The notes: generated by a model not told the origin, from the letters alone. A stretch of DNA of 48,929 nt from Rhizobium sp. Q54 (GCA_945882615.1 CAMCWK010000021.1:1-48929), one strand, 5' to 3'; shown: positions 14,980 through 24,602, counted from the first letter of the stretch. Translations and numbers: made by a program.

Positions 14980-16080
14980 TCACATCTTGCCGCTGAGACG
15001 TGCGCCCCAGTCCAGGATGCCGGGGAAGCCCGCGATGAGCGCACGACAAAGGTTGCGGCTCTCGTCGCGCATGGCCAGATGGGCGAACAGCGAGGCGGCA
15101 CGGATGCGGGTGGCGAAGCTGTCATGCCATGCGCGGGCATATTCGTCTTCGCGGCTCGCGATCAGCAGCTTTGCCAGAAGGCCGCTGGCCTGGATCGCCA
15201 TGCTGATGCCTTCGGCGATGATGGGATGGGCCTCGCCCGCGCTGTTGCCGACGAAAAACACACCATCGGCAAGGCGTGGCCGGATACCGGGATGGATCGG
15301 GCCGGTGGACAGGAAATGACCCTCCAGCACCGCGCCCTCCAGCGCCCGGTCCACCCCAATCGTGGTGGCGCGGATATGCGCCAGCACCGCTTCGCCCGCC
15401 TTGCCGCCGTGACGCTGCCGCGCCGCGGCCAACGCATCGCGCCGGATGCAGCAGGACAGCGACAATCGTCCGCTATCGCTCATCACCATGCCGCCATAGC
15501 CGCCCGGAAAGGCCAGCAGCGGCATCAGACCGGGCGGCAATGCGCTGCCGGTGAAATGCGCCTTGAAGGCGAACAGGTCGGAGGGTGCGTCAGCTACCGG
15601 CATGGCGAAAATACCCCTGGCATTCCAGGAGCCGCAGGCCGCGATGATGGTGTGCGCCCGGATTTCGCGTCCATCCTCAAGGGTACAGACAGAAGTTTCG
15701 CCATCCCGCTTCAGGCCCGTGACCTCGGCAGGCTGGAAAAGCTCCGCGCCGGCCCGAACCGCCGCGTCGCGCAAAAGCGTGTCGAGGTGCTCGCGGCCCA
15801 GCGCCCGGCCCCACAACCGTTCGGTTGGCGACGACGCCATGGTGCCGCCGGCGTAAAGGCCGACGCGCATGACAGGTGGCCCAGCCGCGGCGAGAAATGC
15901 TTGTTCAATGCCACAGGCCGCCAGAACCGCGCCGCTGGTGGCGGAAATGAATTCGCCGCAGACCTTGCGGCGCGGAAATTCGCCTTTCTCGACCAGCGCG
16001 ATTTTCCATCCGGCCTGCGCCAGCAACCGCGCCGCCGCTGATCCAGCGGGTCCCGCACCCACCACAACCGCGTCAAACAT
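14980..16080 (-). CDS. FAD-dependent oxidoreductase (geranylgeranyl-reductase/hydroxylase-like) of PKS operon
   Basis: 366 residues from ATG 16080, which overlaps the methyltransferase stop by 8 bases (ATGTTTGA). FDAVVVGAGPAGSAAARLLA is the FAD-binding GxGxxG motif; RRKVCGEFIS is typical of the geranylgeranyl reductase/aromatic hydroxylase group; VFFVGNSAGEAHPIIAEGIS is the second FAD motif (GD/GN-A). In phenolic-lipid operons (for example srsABC of Streptomyces griseus) such a flavoprotein hydroxylates the polyketide ring. Last gene of the operon with the methyltransferase and type III PKS. Family firm, ring hydroxylation inferred. Confidence 0.82.
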   Translation of the reverse strand: MFDAVVVGAGPAGSAAARLLAQAGWKIALVEKGEFPRRKVCGEFISATSGAVLAACGIEQAFLAAAGPPVMRVGLYAGGTMASSPTERLWGRALGREHLDTLLRDAAVRAGAELFQPAEVTGLKRDGETSVCTLEDGREIRAHTIIAACGSWNARGIFAMPVADAPSDLFAFKAHFTGSALPPGLMPLLAFPGGYGGMVMSDSGRLSLSCCIRRDALAAARQRHGGKAGEAVLAHIRATTIGVDRALEGAVLEGHFLSTGPIHPGIRPRLADGVFFVGNSAGEAHPIIAEGISMAIQASGLLAKLLIASREDEYARAWHDSFATRIRAASLFAHLAMRDESRNLCRALIAGFPGILDWGARLSGKM

Positions 16081-16738
16081 CGCGCCGCGCCGTAAAGACA
16101 TGGGTGAAGGGAAAGCCGGCGCGCTCCGTCAGCCGCCAGCCCTCCTGCGGCCACAGGCGCGACACGTCCTGAGCGGTGAAACCGGCCTCCACGCTGACCA
16201 CCGCATCATGGCGGGTGACGGCGTTGCAGCCCAGAAGCCCGACCAGATGCGCCGCCAGCAGCGCGAAACGGCTTCGGCGCGGCTCGCAGGCCACGAAACG
16301 GCCGGTGTGCTCTGCCACGGCAGCCAAAAGCCGCGACAGCGCGGCATCGTCAAAATGATGCAGGAACAGATTGGCGGTGATGATGTCGGCCACCGGCAAG
16401 ACCTCGAACACGTCGCCGCGCCGGACCTCGCAATGCCACCCCAGCGCTTCAAAGCCGGTGCGGGTTTCAGTCGTGACAATATCCTGCTGGTCCACGATCA
16501 GCACCCGCACGCCGGGCCAGACTTTTGCCAGCCGCCGCGCCACACCCAGCGCAAAGCGCCCGTCACCACCGCCCAGATCGGCCCACACATGCGGCGGCGG
16601 ACAATTCAATAACGCCTGCGCCATGATCGCCTGCTGGCGCATGAGGCCGTTGATCAGCACCAGATCGCGGCGTGAACGCATGGCGCGCGGATCGTCGGCC
16701 GCCAGCCCGTCCAGCAATTCCGGCGTCAGGACGCGCAC
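16073..16738 (-). CDS. SAM-dependent methyltransferase of PKS operon
   Basis: 221 residues beginning at a GTG (16736-16738) that follows directly on the TGA of the PKS gene, so translation is coupled. Class I Rossmann methyltransferase: HVWADLGGGDGRFALGVARR (motif I), VLIVDQQD (acidic end of strand 2), DIITANLFLHHFDDAALSRL (post motif). Probably methylates a hydroxyl or ring carbon of the polyketide product. No ATG is available close by, which supports the GTG start. Confidence 0.82.
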   Translation of the reverse strand: MRVLTPELLDGLAADDPRAMRSRRDLVLINGLMRQQAIMAQALLNCPPPHVWADLGGGDGRFALGVARRLAKVWPGVRVLIVDQQDIVTTETRTGFEALGWHCEVRRGDVFEVLPVADIITANLFLHHFDDAALSRLLAAVAEHTGRFVACEPRRSRFALLAAHLVGLLGCNAVTRHDAVVSVEAGFTAQDVSRLWPQEGWRLTERAGFPFTHVFTARRDV

Positions 16739-17800
16739 TCACGCCGCCATGCGGAACATCATGGTTTCCGCCACCAGTCCCGGGCCGAAGGACATGGCGC
16801 AGCCGCGCGCGCCGGCGGCCCCTTCGCGCATCAGCCGGTCCAGCACGAACATCACCGTGCCCGACGACATGTTGCCGTAATCGTTGAGGACGCGGCGCGA
16901 GGCGGCCAGCGCTTCGAGCGGCAGGGCAAAAGCCTGTTCCACCGCATCCAGCACCGTGCGCCCTCCGGGATGCACCGCCCACAGGTCGATGTCGTTGGCG
17001 CCGCCCAGAATGGCATCGCGCGATTCCGACAAGGCGGTGCGGATGGCGCCCGGCACCGCGCCGGACAGAACCATGTCGAAGCCCTGCTGGCGGATATGCC
17101 AGCGGATCAATGCGCTGGTATCCGGCACCAGCGCGGCGCGGAAGGATTCCATCCCAACCCCGACCGGGTCGGCGCTGACCAGGGCGGCGGCACAGCCATC
17201 GGCGAACAGCAGGAAGGACAGAATTTCCTCCAGTTCGTCGGTCTCATGCAGATGCAGGGTGCAAAGCTCGAGATTGACCGCCAGCACCCTCGCCTTCGGC
17301 TCGGAGCGCACAATGTGCCGCGCCAGCTTCAAGGCGTTGATGGCGGCATAGCATCCCATGAAACCCACCATGGTGCGCTCGACGGACGGGGACAGCCCGC
17401 AGCGCTCGACCAGCGCCAGATCGACGCCCGGCGCGGAAAAGCCGGTGCAACTGGTGACGACGATATGGGTGATGGCGGCGCGGTCTTCGCCTTGCAGCAA
17501 TTTCTCCACCGCCGCCACCGCCAGGTCCGGAGCCCAGCTTTCATATTTGCGCATCCGGGCGGCGGTGTCGGGAAAAGCCCCCCGGGCGTAAAAACCCTCT
17601 ATATCCACCGATGCACCGCCCGCGCCGGGCTCCAGGAACGAGTAGCGGTGGGCAATGCCGCTTCGCTCGGCCATGCGGTTGAACAACGCCAGGCGGCGGC
17701 TGTCGGCCGCCAGCATCCCGCGCCCGAAGGTCAGAAACGCGTCCTGCACATCATGCGGCGGAACAGCGGTGGCGATGCGGTTGATATGGGCCTGGTTCAT
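16739..17800 (-). CDS. Type III polyketide synthase (chalcone synthase-like)
   Basis: 353 residues. Thiolase fold with the complete catalytic triad: Cys150 (VGFMGCYAAINA), His277 (WAVHPGGRTVLDAVE) and Asn310 (VLNDYGNMSSGTV). These enzymes condense malonyl-CoA units on a fatty acyl or other CoA starter to give alkylpyrones or alkylresorcinols. First gene of a three-gene operon (PKS, methyltransferase, flavoprotein) in the same order of functions as alkylresorcinol/quinone lipid clusters. Divergent from the small cytochrome c gene at 17917; their shared upstream region is 17801-17916. Identity strong; product is inference. Confidence 0.93.
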   Translation of the reverse strand: MNQAHINRIATAVPPHDVQDAFLTFGRGMLAADSRRLALFNRMAERSGIAHRYSFLEPGAGGASVDIEGFYARGAFPDTAARMRKYESWAPDLAVAAVEKLLQGEDRAAITHIVVTSCTGFSAPGVDLALVERCGLSPSVERTMVGFMGCYAAINALKLARHIVRSEPKARVLAVNLELCTLHLHETDELEEILSFLLFADGCAAALVSADPVGVGMESFRAALVPDTSALIRWHIRQQGFDMVLSGAVPGAIRTALSESRDAILGGANDIDLWAVHPGGRTVLDAVEQAFALPLEALAASRRVLNDYGNMSSGTVMFVLDRLMREGAAGARGCAMSFGPGLVAETMMFRMAA

Positions 17801-17916
17801 GCGCGACCTTTTGCGATCCGCTATCCTAACGCAGCCGCCAGCCCTTTGCTCCCCAGATCGTTCAGCCCCGGTTCAGGATCGCCCCATCAGTATGGGGGCA
17901 AATGGGAGTGAAAGAG

Positions 17917-18186
17917 ATGATGCGTGTTTCCGGTCTAATTGTGGGTTTGGTCTTTCTGGCCGCCAGCGCGGCGCAGGCGAATACCCTGCCGCCCGGCCCG
18001 ATGCACGACACCGTGACCAAGGCCTGCGCCCAGTGCCACAGCGCGGATGTCGTCAGCTCGCAGCGCAAAAGCCGCGCCGGATGGGCCGACACCGTCAATC
18101 AGATGGTCGCCAACGGCGCGCAGGTCAGCGACGCGGAATTCGACAAGGTGGTGGACTATCTGGCGAAGAACTTCGCCGACAAATAG
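17917..18186 (+). CDS. Small exported monohaem cytochrome c-like protein
   Basis: 89 residues from ATG 17917 (GGGAG eight bases upstream; a neighbouring ATG at 17920 is equally usable). Signal peptide SGLIVGLVFLAASAAQA, then a haem motif CAQCH around residue 40. The usual distal methionine may be Met in TVNQMVANG. Resembles the small c-type cytochromes (quinohaemoprotein amine dehydrogenase/PQQ-partner type) with a terminal DAEFDKVVDYLAKNF helix. Periplasmic electron carrier; partner unknown. Its stop abuts the convergent M13 peptidase stop at 18187. Confidence 0.8.
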   Translation: MMRVSGLIVGLVFLAASAAQANTLPPGPMHDTVTKACAQCHSADVVSSQRKSRAGWADTVNQMVANGAQVSDAEFDKVVDYLAKNFADK

Positions 18187-20244
18187 CTACCAGAGCTTCA
18201 CGCGCTGTTCGGGCGGCAGGTAATACTTGTCGTCCGGCTGCACATTGAACGCCTTGTACCATTCGTCCTGGTTGCGGGTGGGACCGATGACGCGGAATTC
18301 CGCCACCGTATGCACGTTGGAGAGTGTCGCGGTGCGCAGCGCATTCTCGCGCATCTTGGTGCGCCACACCTGGCCAAAGGACAAATACAGGCGCTGGTCG
18401 CCGGTGAGGCCGTCGATCACCGGCGCCGGCCTGCCGTTCAGCGACAGGTGATAGGCCTTCAGCGCGATCGCCAAGCCCGCATTGTCGGCGATATTCTCGC
18501 CCAGCGTGTTCTTGCCGATCACATGCAGGCCCGGTAGCGGCTCAAAGGCGTCATACTGCTTGACCAGGGCGGCGGTGCGGGCGTCGAAATTGGCCCGGTC
18601 CTCCTTGGTCCACCAGTCCTGGAACACGCCCTTGGCGTCATACTTGCTGCCCTGGTCGTCGAAACCGTGGCTGATCTCGTGGCCGATCACCGCGCCGATG
18701 GCCCCGTAATTCACCGCATCGTCCGCCAGCGGATCGAAGAAAGGCGGCTGGAGAATGCCGGCCGGAAACACGATCTCGTTGAGCGATGGGTGGTAATAGG
18801 CGTTGATGGTGGAGGGCGTCATGCCCCATTCCAGACGGTCCACCGGCTGGTTGATGCGCGCCACGTCGCGGTTCCATTCGAATAGCGCCGCGCGCTGGAC
18901 ATTTCCAATCAGGTCGCCGCGCACCACTTCAAGGTCCGAATAGTCGCGCCACTTGGAGGGATAGCCGATTTTGGGCGTGAAGTTGGCGTTTTTCTCCAGC
19001 GCCTTGGCGCGGGTCGCCGGTCCCATCCAGTCCAGCTTGTGCAGGTTCTGCTCGAACGCCTTGATCAGGTTGGCGACCAGGACATCCATCTTGGCCTTGG
19101 ACTCGGGCGGGAAATAGCGGGCCACATACAGCTTGCCCAGCGCCTCGCCCATTGTGGTGTCGAGCAGACGGGTGCCGCGCGTCTTGCGGTCGAGCTGCGC
19201 CGTGCGCCCGCTAAGCTCGGTCCCGTAGAAAGAGAAGACCAGATCGTCGAAGCGCTTGGGCAGATAGGAGGCGAAGGTGCGCAGGTAATGCACCGCCAGA
19301 TAATCGCGCCAGGTGCTGACCGGCGTGGCGACGAAGATCTTGGCCAGCGGCCCAAAGGCGGTGTTCTCCGCCACGATCACATAGCGTTCATGGCCCTGCG
19401 GAGTCTTGAAGGGAATGCTGGTCTCGGCCAGGAAGGGGTCCCAGGGGAATTCCGGCGCCAGTGTTTTCAGCGCCGATACCGGCATGGGATTGTAGGTCTT
19501 GTCGGCATCGCGGCGGTCGGCGCGGGTCCAGGACACGCGGGCGATTTCGGTTTCCAGCGCCAGCACGCGCTCGGCGCGCGCCTGCGCGTCGCTCATGCCT
19601 GCCAGCGTCATCAGGTCGGCGAGATACTTGCGATAGGCATCGCGGGTTTTGACGATCGCCGCGTCACTCGACAGGTAATAGTCGCGCTCGGGCATGCCCA
19701 GGCCCGACTGGCTGAGATTGACGGAATAATTGTCCGGGTTTTTGTCGTCGATGCCCATTCCGATGCCATAGATGCTCTGGGTCGAAAGCTTGATCGAGCC
19801 CATGGCGCTGGCCACCTGCTGGTGGGTCTGAAGACCCGCGAGATAGTCCAGGTCCTTGCGCACCGGCTGAAGACCCTTGGCTTCGATCGCGTCAGTATCG
19901 ACGAAGGTGTCGTAGAGGTCGCGCAGCTTGCGCTCCTCGTCCGTCATCTGGCTTTGCGGCTTCTTGCTCAGATCCTCGACAATAGTGCGCAGCCGCTGCT
20001 CGCTGAGGATCTGCAGGTCCTGGAAAGACCCGGCGCTGGCGCGGTCGGCGGGAATTTCCGCCGTCTTCAGCCAGCCGCCATTCACATACCGGAAGAAATT
20101 GTCGCCCGGCTTGACGCTCTTATCCATCGAGCTCAGGTCCACGCCCCACTTGCCCAGCTTGGCGCCCCCCTTGGTGTCTTGGGCCAGCGCCGAAGATGCA
20201 GCCAGCGCGCCGCACAGAAAGACCAGAGCCGGAAGACGGGACAT
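18187..20244 (-). CDS. M13-family zinc metallopeptidase (neprilysin/PepO-like)
   Basis: 685 residues with Sec signal peptide LPALVFLCGALAASSALAQ. Residues ~40-390 are the Peptidase_M13_N domain (SVKPGDNFFRYVNGGWLK), and the C-terminal domain carries HEISH at 522-526 (VIGHEISHGFDDQG) with the third zinc ligand Glu583 in GENIADNAG. NAYYHPSLNEIVFPAGILQPPFF is the conserved N-A-Y-Y substrate-binding stretch. Length is normal. The C-terminus LPPEQRVKLW lacks the cysteine of the usual C-x-x-W ending. Acts on peptides in the periplasm. Confident. Confidence 0.95.
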   Translation of the reverse strand: MSRLPALVFLCGALAASSALAQDTKGGAKLGKWGVDLSSMDKSVKPGDNFFRYVNGGWLKTAEIPADRASAGSFQDLQILSEQRLRTIVEDLSKKPQSQMTDEERKLRDLYDTFVDTDAIEAKGLQPVRKDLDYLAGLQTHQQVASAMGSIKLSTQSIYGIGMGIDDKNPDNYSVNLSQSGLGMPERDYYLSSDAAIVKTRDAYRKYLADLMTLAGMSDAQARAERVLALETEIARVSWTRADRRDADKTYNPMPVSALKTLAPEFPWDPFLAETSIPFKTPQGHERYVIVAENTAFGPLAKIFVATPVSTWRDYLAVHYLRTFASYLPKRFDDLVFSFYGTELSGRTAQLDRKTRGTRLLDTTMGEALGKLYVARYFPPESKAKMDVLVANLIKAFEQNLHKLDWMGPATRAKALEKNANFTPKIGYPSKWRDYSDLEVVRGDLIGNVQRAALFEWNRDVARINQPVDRLEWGMTPSTINAYYHPSLNEIVFPAGILQPPFFDPLADDAVNYGAIGAVIGHEISHGFDDQGSKYDAKGVFQDWWTKEDRANFDARTAALVKQYDAFEPLPGLHVIGKNTLGENIADNAGLAIALKAYHLSLNGRPAPVIDGLTGDQRLYLSFGQVWRTKMRENALRTATLSNVHTVAEFRVIGPTRNQDEWYKAFNVQPDDKYYLPPEQRVKLW

Positions 20245-20271
20245 GGGAGATCTCCGAAGGAAGAGGGAAGT

Positions 20272-20994
20272 CTAAGGCGGCGATTGCGGCATTTCCACGA
20301 TAATGCCGGGCGATACCTGGTTGCCGTCGGGCTGGCGGGTCAGGGCCAGGCTGAGGATCGCGCCGGGCGTCAAAAGGCTCTTGTCGCCCAGGCTCAGGGT
20401 CGAAACCGGCGTTCCGGGCACCACTTCGATGGTCGCATCGGCGCTGCAGGCCAGGGCGCTGGCGAAGGCCGGCGCCACCGCCCGCCCCTCGCACACCGCA
20501 TTCTTGCGGGCGCCGGTCAGGGTGGCGCCCCGGTAATGCAGGATCAGCGTGCCGTCGAACATGCTTTCGGGCTTGCTGGGCTTCACCTCGCGGACGGTGC
20601 CGTTCACCATCAGCCGGCCATTGTCCACGAAGCGGCCCTCCCCGCTGCCGCGCAGGGCCGGGGCATAGAGATAGACGTTCTGGGCCCGCAGCCGGCCGGC
20701 GCGCTCGGTCACCGCGGCGCCGACATAGTCGCCGGGCTTGATCGCCCCGAAATAGCTTTTCTGCTGCTGGACATATTGGGTCTGGGACAGGACGCAAACC
20801 GTCAGCGGATCACCGGGGGCCGGCTTGCCACTTACCCCCAGCGGTTGCAGGGTCATGGCTTGCCCGTCAAACGCCGTCAGTCGCGCCTTGATCCGGATCA
20901 CGCCCTGCGCGCTCGCCGGGAGCGCAAACAACAGCGCCGCGGCGCATGTCAGCACCACGGCGCATGTCAGACGAGACCCAAAGCAACTATGCAA
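20272..20994 (-). CDS. Exported DUF5666-like beta protein, function unknown
   Basis: 240 residues. Sec signal peptide (CAVVLTCAAALLFALPASAQ). The rest is made of short beta repeats: IRIKARLTAFDGQAMTLQPL, and GRLMVNGTVREVKPSKPESM, of the kind found in DUF5666/OB-like periplasmic proteins that carry repeated carrying strands (GxVxxVxxxxxxL). Two cysteines (AVCEGRA, ALACSAD) may form a disulfide. Between the M13 peptidase and the exported methyltransferase genes, all on the minus strand with gaps of 27 and 8 bases, so likely co-transcribed with them. Function unknown. Confidence 0.55.
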   Translation of the reverse strand: MHSCFGSRLTCAVVLTCAAALLFALPASAQGVIRIKARLTAFDGQAMTLQPLGVSGKPAPGDPLTVCVLSQTQYVQQQKSYFGAIKPGDYVGAAVTERAGRLRAQNVYLYAPALRGSGEGRFVDNGRLMVNGTVREVKPSKPESMFDGTLILHYRGATLTGARKNAVCEGRAVAPAFASALACSADATIEVVPGTPVSTLSLGDKSLLTPGAILSLALTRQPDGNQVSPGIIVEMPQSPP

Positions 20995-21002
20995 GGCGAT
21001 CC

Positions 21003-21764
21003 TTAGCGGCGCGGCTTCTGGAATTTGAGCATGAACTGGTTGGTTTTGCCGCGAATATCGTTCTCGAATACGCGCTTGCTGCCATCGTCGCCCGGATACT
21101 GCAGGGCATTGCCTTCGGTCACCAGCCTGAAGCCGGCGGCTTGCGCTTCCTTGATCACACTGGACTTCTTGATCCGGTGCAGCGTCTCGGTGACATCGTC
21201 AGCGGCGCTGTCGGCCGCGGCATGGTCCAGCACGACATACAGCCCGCCCGGCTTCAGCGACTTGAAGATCGCCTTGTTCACCTCATTGACGTCCATATTG
21301 TAGGACTTGTTGTGCATGTCGTGATAGTTCAGCGACGTCCACACCACATCCACCGGCTCGGGCGTAACAAACTGGGTCAGCGGCCCATGGATGACGCCCA
21401 GGTTTTTATAGACCCGCTTGAGATCGGCCATCTGGTTGTCGGGATCGCGGCCCTGGCTCTTCAGCCGCGCATCATACTGCGTACCGAAATAGGCATAGAC
21501 CCGGCCACCCGGCTCCACCGCCTTGGCGAAGATGCGGGTGAAGTAGCCGCTGCCGGGCAGCAGATCGACCACGATCTTGCCCGGCGTGATGCCAGCGAAT
21601 TCCAGCATTTCGGCCGGCTTGCGGTTTTCATCGCGCGCGGTATCGGCGGCGGGACGCGCGCTGTCAGCGACAGCGGCCGTCATCTTCGCGGTCGGCGCGG
21701 CATTCACCAGCGCGGTGGACGCCATCAGCGCCGCGGCGGCCAAAAACAAGGTTGCGTGTTTCAT
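21003..21764 (-). CDS. Exported class I methyltransferase-fold protein
   Basis: 253 residues from ATG 21764 (GGGAA upstream; the longer frame to 21851 is not supported). A Sec signal peptide (ATLFLAAAALMASTALVNAA) is followed by a methyltransferase fold: AGITPGKIVVDLLPGSGYFTRIF (SAM loop), VYAYFGTQYD, VDVVWTSLNYHDMH, and SLKPGGLYVVLDHAA. Exported SAM methyltransferase-like proteins of this type are common in alphaproteobacteria and planctomycetes, but how they would obtain SAM in the periplasm is unclear. Probably an operon head for 20272 and the M13 peptidase. Confidence 0.78.
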   Translation of the reverse strand: MKHATLFLAAAALMASTALVNAAPTAKMTAAVADSARPAADTARDENRKPAEMLEFAGITPGKIVVDLLPGSGYFTRIFAKAVEPGGRVYAYFGTQYDARLKSQGRDPDNQMADLKRVYKNLGVIHGPLTQFVTPEPVDVVWTSLNYHDMHNKSYNMDVNEVNKAIFKSLKPGGLYVVLDHAAADSAADDVTETLHRIKKSSVIKEAQAAGFRLVTEGNALQYPGDDGSKRVFENDIRGKTNQFMLKFQKPRR

Positions 21765-21873
21765 GTTCCCATTTCCCCAGCTTGTCAGGAAGCAAAGCCT
21801 AGACCTTTCCGCGGGGCTCCATAAGGGGGAAACTGCCCAGCGCGCAGGCAAAGCCGAGCGCCATTTAAAAAAA

Positions 21874-22353
21874 CTAAGCGGGCACTTCGATGGGAAAGCC
21901 CGGCGCGATCTTGGAGGCGTGGATCACCAGCGAGCTTTTCACGCTGGCGACGTTCTTTTCCGCCGTCACCGTGTCGGTGATGAAGGACTGGAAGGCCGAC
22001 AGGTCGCGCGCCACGCATTTGAGGATGAAATCCACTTCACCCGACAGCATGTGACACTCGCGCACTTCGGGCCAGCGCCGCGCGCTTTCCTCGAAATGCT
22101 TGAGATCGCCGTCCTTCTGGCTCGACAGGCCGACAAAGACAAAGCCGGTGACTTCAAACCCCAGCGACTTGCCGTCGAGATCGGCATGATAGCCCTTGAT
22201 GAAACCGGCCTTCTCCAGCGCGCGGATGCGGCGCAGGCAGGGCGGCGCGGTGATCTTGGCGCGGCGCGACAATTCCACATTGGTGATGCGCCCGTCGGCC
22301 TGCAGCTCGCTGAGAATGCGCAAGTCGATGGCGTCCAGCTTGCGGGTGTCCAA
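21874..22353 (-). CDS. Lrp/AsnC-family transcriptional regulator
   Basis: 159 residues from a TTG (22351-22353); no ATG lies nearby in frame. The HTH (LDAIDLRILSELQADGRITNVELSRRAKI, TAPPCLRRIRALEKAGFI) is followed by the RAM ligand-binding domain (ECHMLSGEVDFILKCVARDLSAF). Typical for amino-acid-responsive regulation. It is divergent from trxB (22570), with 216 bases between them, and may autoregulate. Position beside trxB is common in alphaproteobacteria. Confidence 0.88.
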   Translation of the reverse strand: MDTRKLDAIDLRILSELQADGRITNVELSRRAKITAPPCLRRIRALEKAGFIKGYHADLDGKSLGFEVTGFVFVGLSSQKDGDLKHFEESARRWPEVRECHMLSGEVDFILKCVARDLSAFQSFITDTVTAEKNVASVKSSLVIHASKIAPGFPIEVPA

Positions 22354-22569
22354 GGGAAATCCTGCGCGTTGCGGAAGGGAGGCGTCCTATAACGCAGGCT
22401 TTTCGCCCTCGCAATAATATTTCTCGAATCTGCCGACGAAAGGCATATCCATGCGCGAGAGGTCGGGCACATAACCTTATGCACCGGCTCGGCTTTTTGC
22501 CCGGCTTGACCAAGCGCCCCGCCATAACGATATGACATAGCGAGACCCGCGAAACCCGCAAAGCACGCC

Positions 22570-23535
22570 ATGACCGCCAAACATTCCAAAGTCATCATCC
22601 TGGGCAGCGGACCTGCCGGATGCACCGCCGCCATCTATGCCGCGCGCGCCATGCTGGAGCCGACCCTGATCTCGGGCATCCAGCCGGGCGGCCAGCTCAC
22701 CATCACCACCGAGGTCGAAAACTATCCGGGCTTTGCGGAAGCCATTCAGGGCCCCTGGCTGATGGAGCAGATGCAGGAACAGGCCCGCGCCCTGGGCACC
22801 AATTTCGTCAGCGACACCATCGCCAAGGTCGACCTGTCGCGCCGTCCCTTCACGCTTCTGGGCGACAGCGGCGACATCTACACCGCCGACACGCTGATCA
22901 TCGCCACCGGCGCGTCCGCCAACTGGCTGGGCATCGAGAGCGAAAGCAAATATCAGGGCTTTGGCGTTTCGGCCTGCGCCACCTGCGACGGCTTCTTCTA
23001 TCGCGGCAAGGATGTCGCGGTGGTCGGCGGCGGCAACACTGCGGTCGAGGAAGCCTTGTTCCTCACCAACTTCGCCGATCGTGTCACCCTGGTGCATCGC
23101 CGCGATTTCCTGCGCGCCGACAAGACCAACCAGGCGCGGCTGAACGCCAATAAAAAGATCAACGTGCTGTATGACCACGAAGTCGCAGAAGTGCTGGGCA
23201 GCGAAGACCCCAAAGGGGTCACCGGCGTCCGCTTGCGCAACACCGTCACCGGCTCCCTGAAGGACCAGGCGGTGCACGGCCTGTTCATCGCCATCGGCCA
23301 TTCGCCCGCCACCGGCCTGTTCAGGGGCCAGGTCGAGATGGACGAGAGCGGCTATATCAAGACCGCGCCGGACTCCACCCACACCTCGGTCGCCGGTGTG
23401 TTCGCGGCGGGCGACGTGAAGGACAAGATATTCCGCCAGGCGGTGACCGCGGCGGGCATGGGCTGCATGGCCGCGCTGGAAGCGGAGCGCTTCCTGGCGG
23501 TGTCGCATTCGGGAGAATTGTCGCTCAGCGCGTAG
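22570..23535 (+). CDS. trxB: Thioredoxin-disulfide reductase
   Basis: 321 residues. FAD motif [18 protein letters not shown], redox-active pair Cys136/Cys139 ([13 protein letters not shown]), NADPH motif [17 protein letters not shown], and [21 protein letters not shown] at the C-terminal FAD site. All are canonical, and length is right. Reduces thioredoxin with NADPH in the cytoplasm. Followed by a LysR regulator on the same strand (63-base gap). Confidence 0.97.
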   Translation: MTAKHSKVIILGSGPAGCTAAIYAARAMLEPTLISGIQPGGQLTITTEVENYPGFAEAIQGPWLMEQMQEQARALGTNFVSDTIAKVDLSRRPFTLLGDSGDIYTADTLIIATGASANWLGIESESKYQGFGVSACATCDGFFYRGKDVAVVGGGNTAVEEALFLTNFADRVTLVHRRDFLRADKTNQARLNANKKINVLYDHEVAEVLGSEDPKGVTGVRLRNTVTGSLKDQAVHGLFIAIGHSPATGLFRGQVEMDESGYIKTAPDSTHTSVAGVFAAGDVKDKIFRQAVTAAGMGCMAALEAERFLAVSHSGELSLSA

Positions 23536-23598
23536 CATTTGATGGCGCTGTCTTTTTTGATGGTCGCATTGCCAAGGCAATGCTCCGAGGGGGCCGTA

Positions 23599-24495
23599 AT
23601 GGACTGGGACAAGCTTCGCATCTTCCACGCCGTGGCATCGGCCGGCAGCTTCACCCATGCCGGGCAGACGCTGGGCCTGTCGCAATCAGCGGTCAGCCGC
23701 CAGATCAGCGCCCTGGAAGAGGAGATTTCCACCCCCCTCTTCCAGCGCCATGCCCGCGGCCTGACCATGACCGACGAAGGCGAGCTGCTGTTCACGGCGG
23801 TGACCGACGTCTTGGGACGGCTGGCGGCGGCGGAAGAGGCGCTGAAGAACGTCCATGACGCCCCGCGCGGCGCGCTGAAGATCACCGCCAGCCATGGCAT
23901 CGGCGCCTATTGGCTGCTGCCGCGCCTGGGCCAGTTCCTGGCGCAATATCCCGAAGTGGAAGTCCATCTGGTGATGGACGACAGGGAGCTGGACCTGGCC
24001 CAGCGCGAGGCCGATCTGGCCATCCGCATGCGCGCGCCGGTGCAGGCCGACCTTATTCAACGCAAGCTTTTCACCGTGCATTATCACATGTATGCGGCGA
24101 AAAGTTATCTGAAGGACCATCCCGCGCCCAAGACGCTGGAAGAGATCGCCGAGCACAGCATCATCGTCTATGGCGAAACCGCCGTGCCGGAAATCCGCGA
24201 CATCAACTGGCTGCTGGAGGCGTTCAAGAAGGCCGCCAAGCCGGGCGGCACGGGCAAGATCATCCGCATCAACAACATCACCGGCATCCTGCAGGCCACC
24301 GAAGCGGGTCTGGGGATCGGGGTGGTGCCCGATTTCGTCGCCGCCGAGCATCCCAAGCTGGAGCGGGTGCTGCCCGAGGTGAACGCGCCGGGCTTTGACG
24401 TGCATCTGGTCTATGCCGACGCCTTGCGCCAATCCAAGCGCGTGGCGGCGTTCCGGGATTTCGCCGTCAAAAGTTCCAAGGACTGGCGGTATTAG
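23599..24495 (+). CDS. LysR-family transcriptional regulator
   Basis: 298 residues from ATG 23599. MDWDKLRIFHAVASAGSFTH begins the winged HTH (AGQTLGLSQSAVSRQISALEEE, PLFQRHARGLTMTDEG), then a periplasmic-binding-type effector domain (LKITASHGIGAYWLLPRLGQFLAQYPEVEVHL). A frame from 23539 has no signal for starting earlier. Downstream of trxB; such a trxB-lysR pair is found in many alphaproteobacteria. Regulon unknown. Confidence 0.92.
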   Translation: MDWDKLRIFHAVASAGSFTHAGQTLGLSQSAVSRQISALEEEISTPLFQRHARGLTMTDEGELLFTAVTDVLGRLAAAEEALKNVHDAPRGALKITASHGIGAYWLLPRLGQFLAQYPEVEVHLVMDDRELDLAQREADLAIRMRAPVQADLIQRKLFTVHYHMYAAKSYLKDHPAPKTLEEIAEHSIIVYGETAVPEIRDINWLLEAFKKAAKPGGTGKIIRINNITGILQATEAGLGIGVVPDFVAAEHPKLERVLPEVNAPGFDVHLVYADALRQSKRVAAFRDFAVKSSKDWRY

Positions 24496-24602
24496 CGCCC
24501 CTTGAATCCGCGCGGGCCTATCTTATCTCTTCTGTAGTCGTCTTCTCTCCCCCCGAAGGCGGCAAGACCTTCGCTCTTCTCCCCCTTGAGCGAGGTTAGA
24601 CT

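Noticed and set aside
19039..21006. 655-residue plus-strand frame across the M13 peptidase and neighbour
   Set aside because: Antisense to two real genes; the long length follows from high GC third positions.
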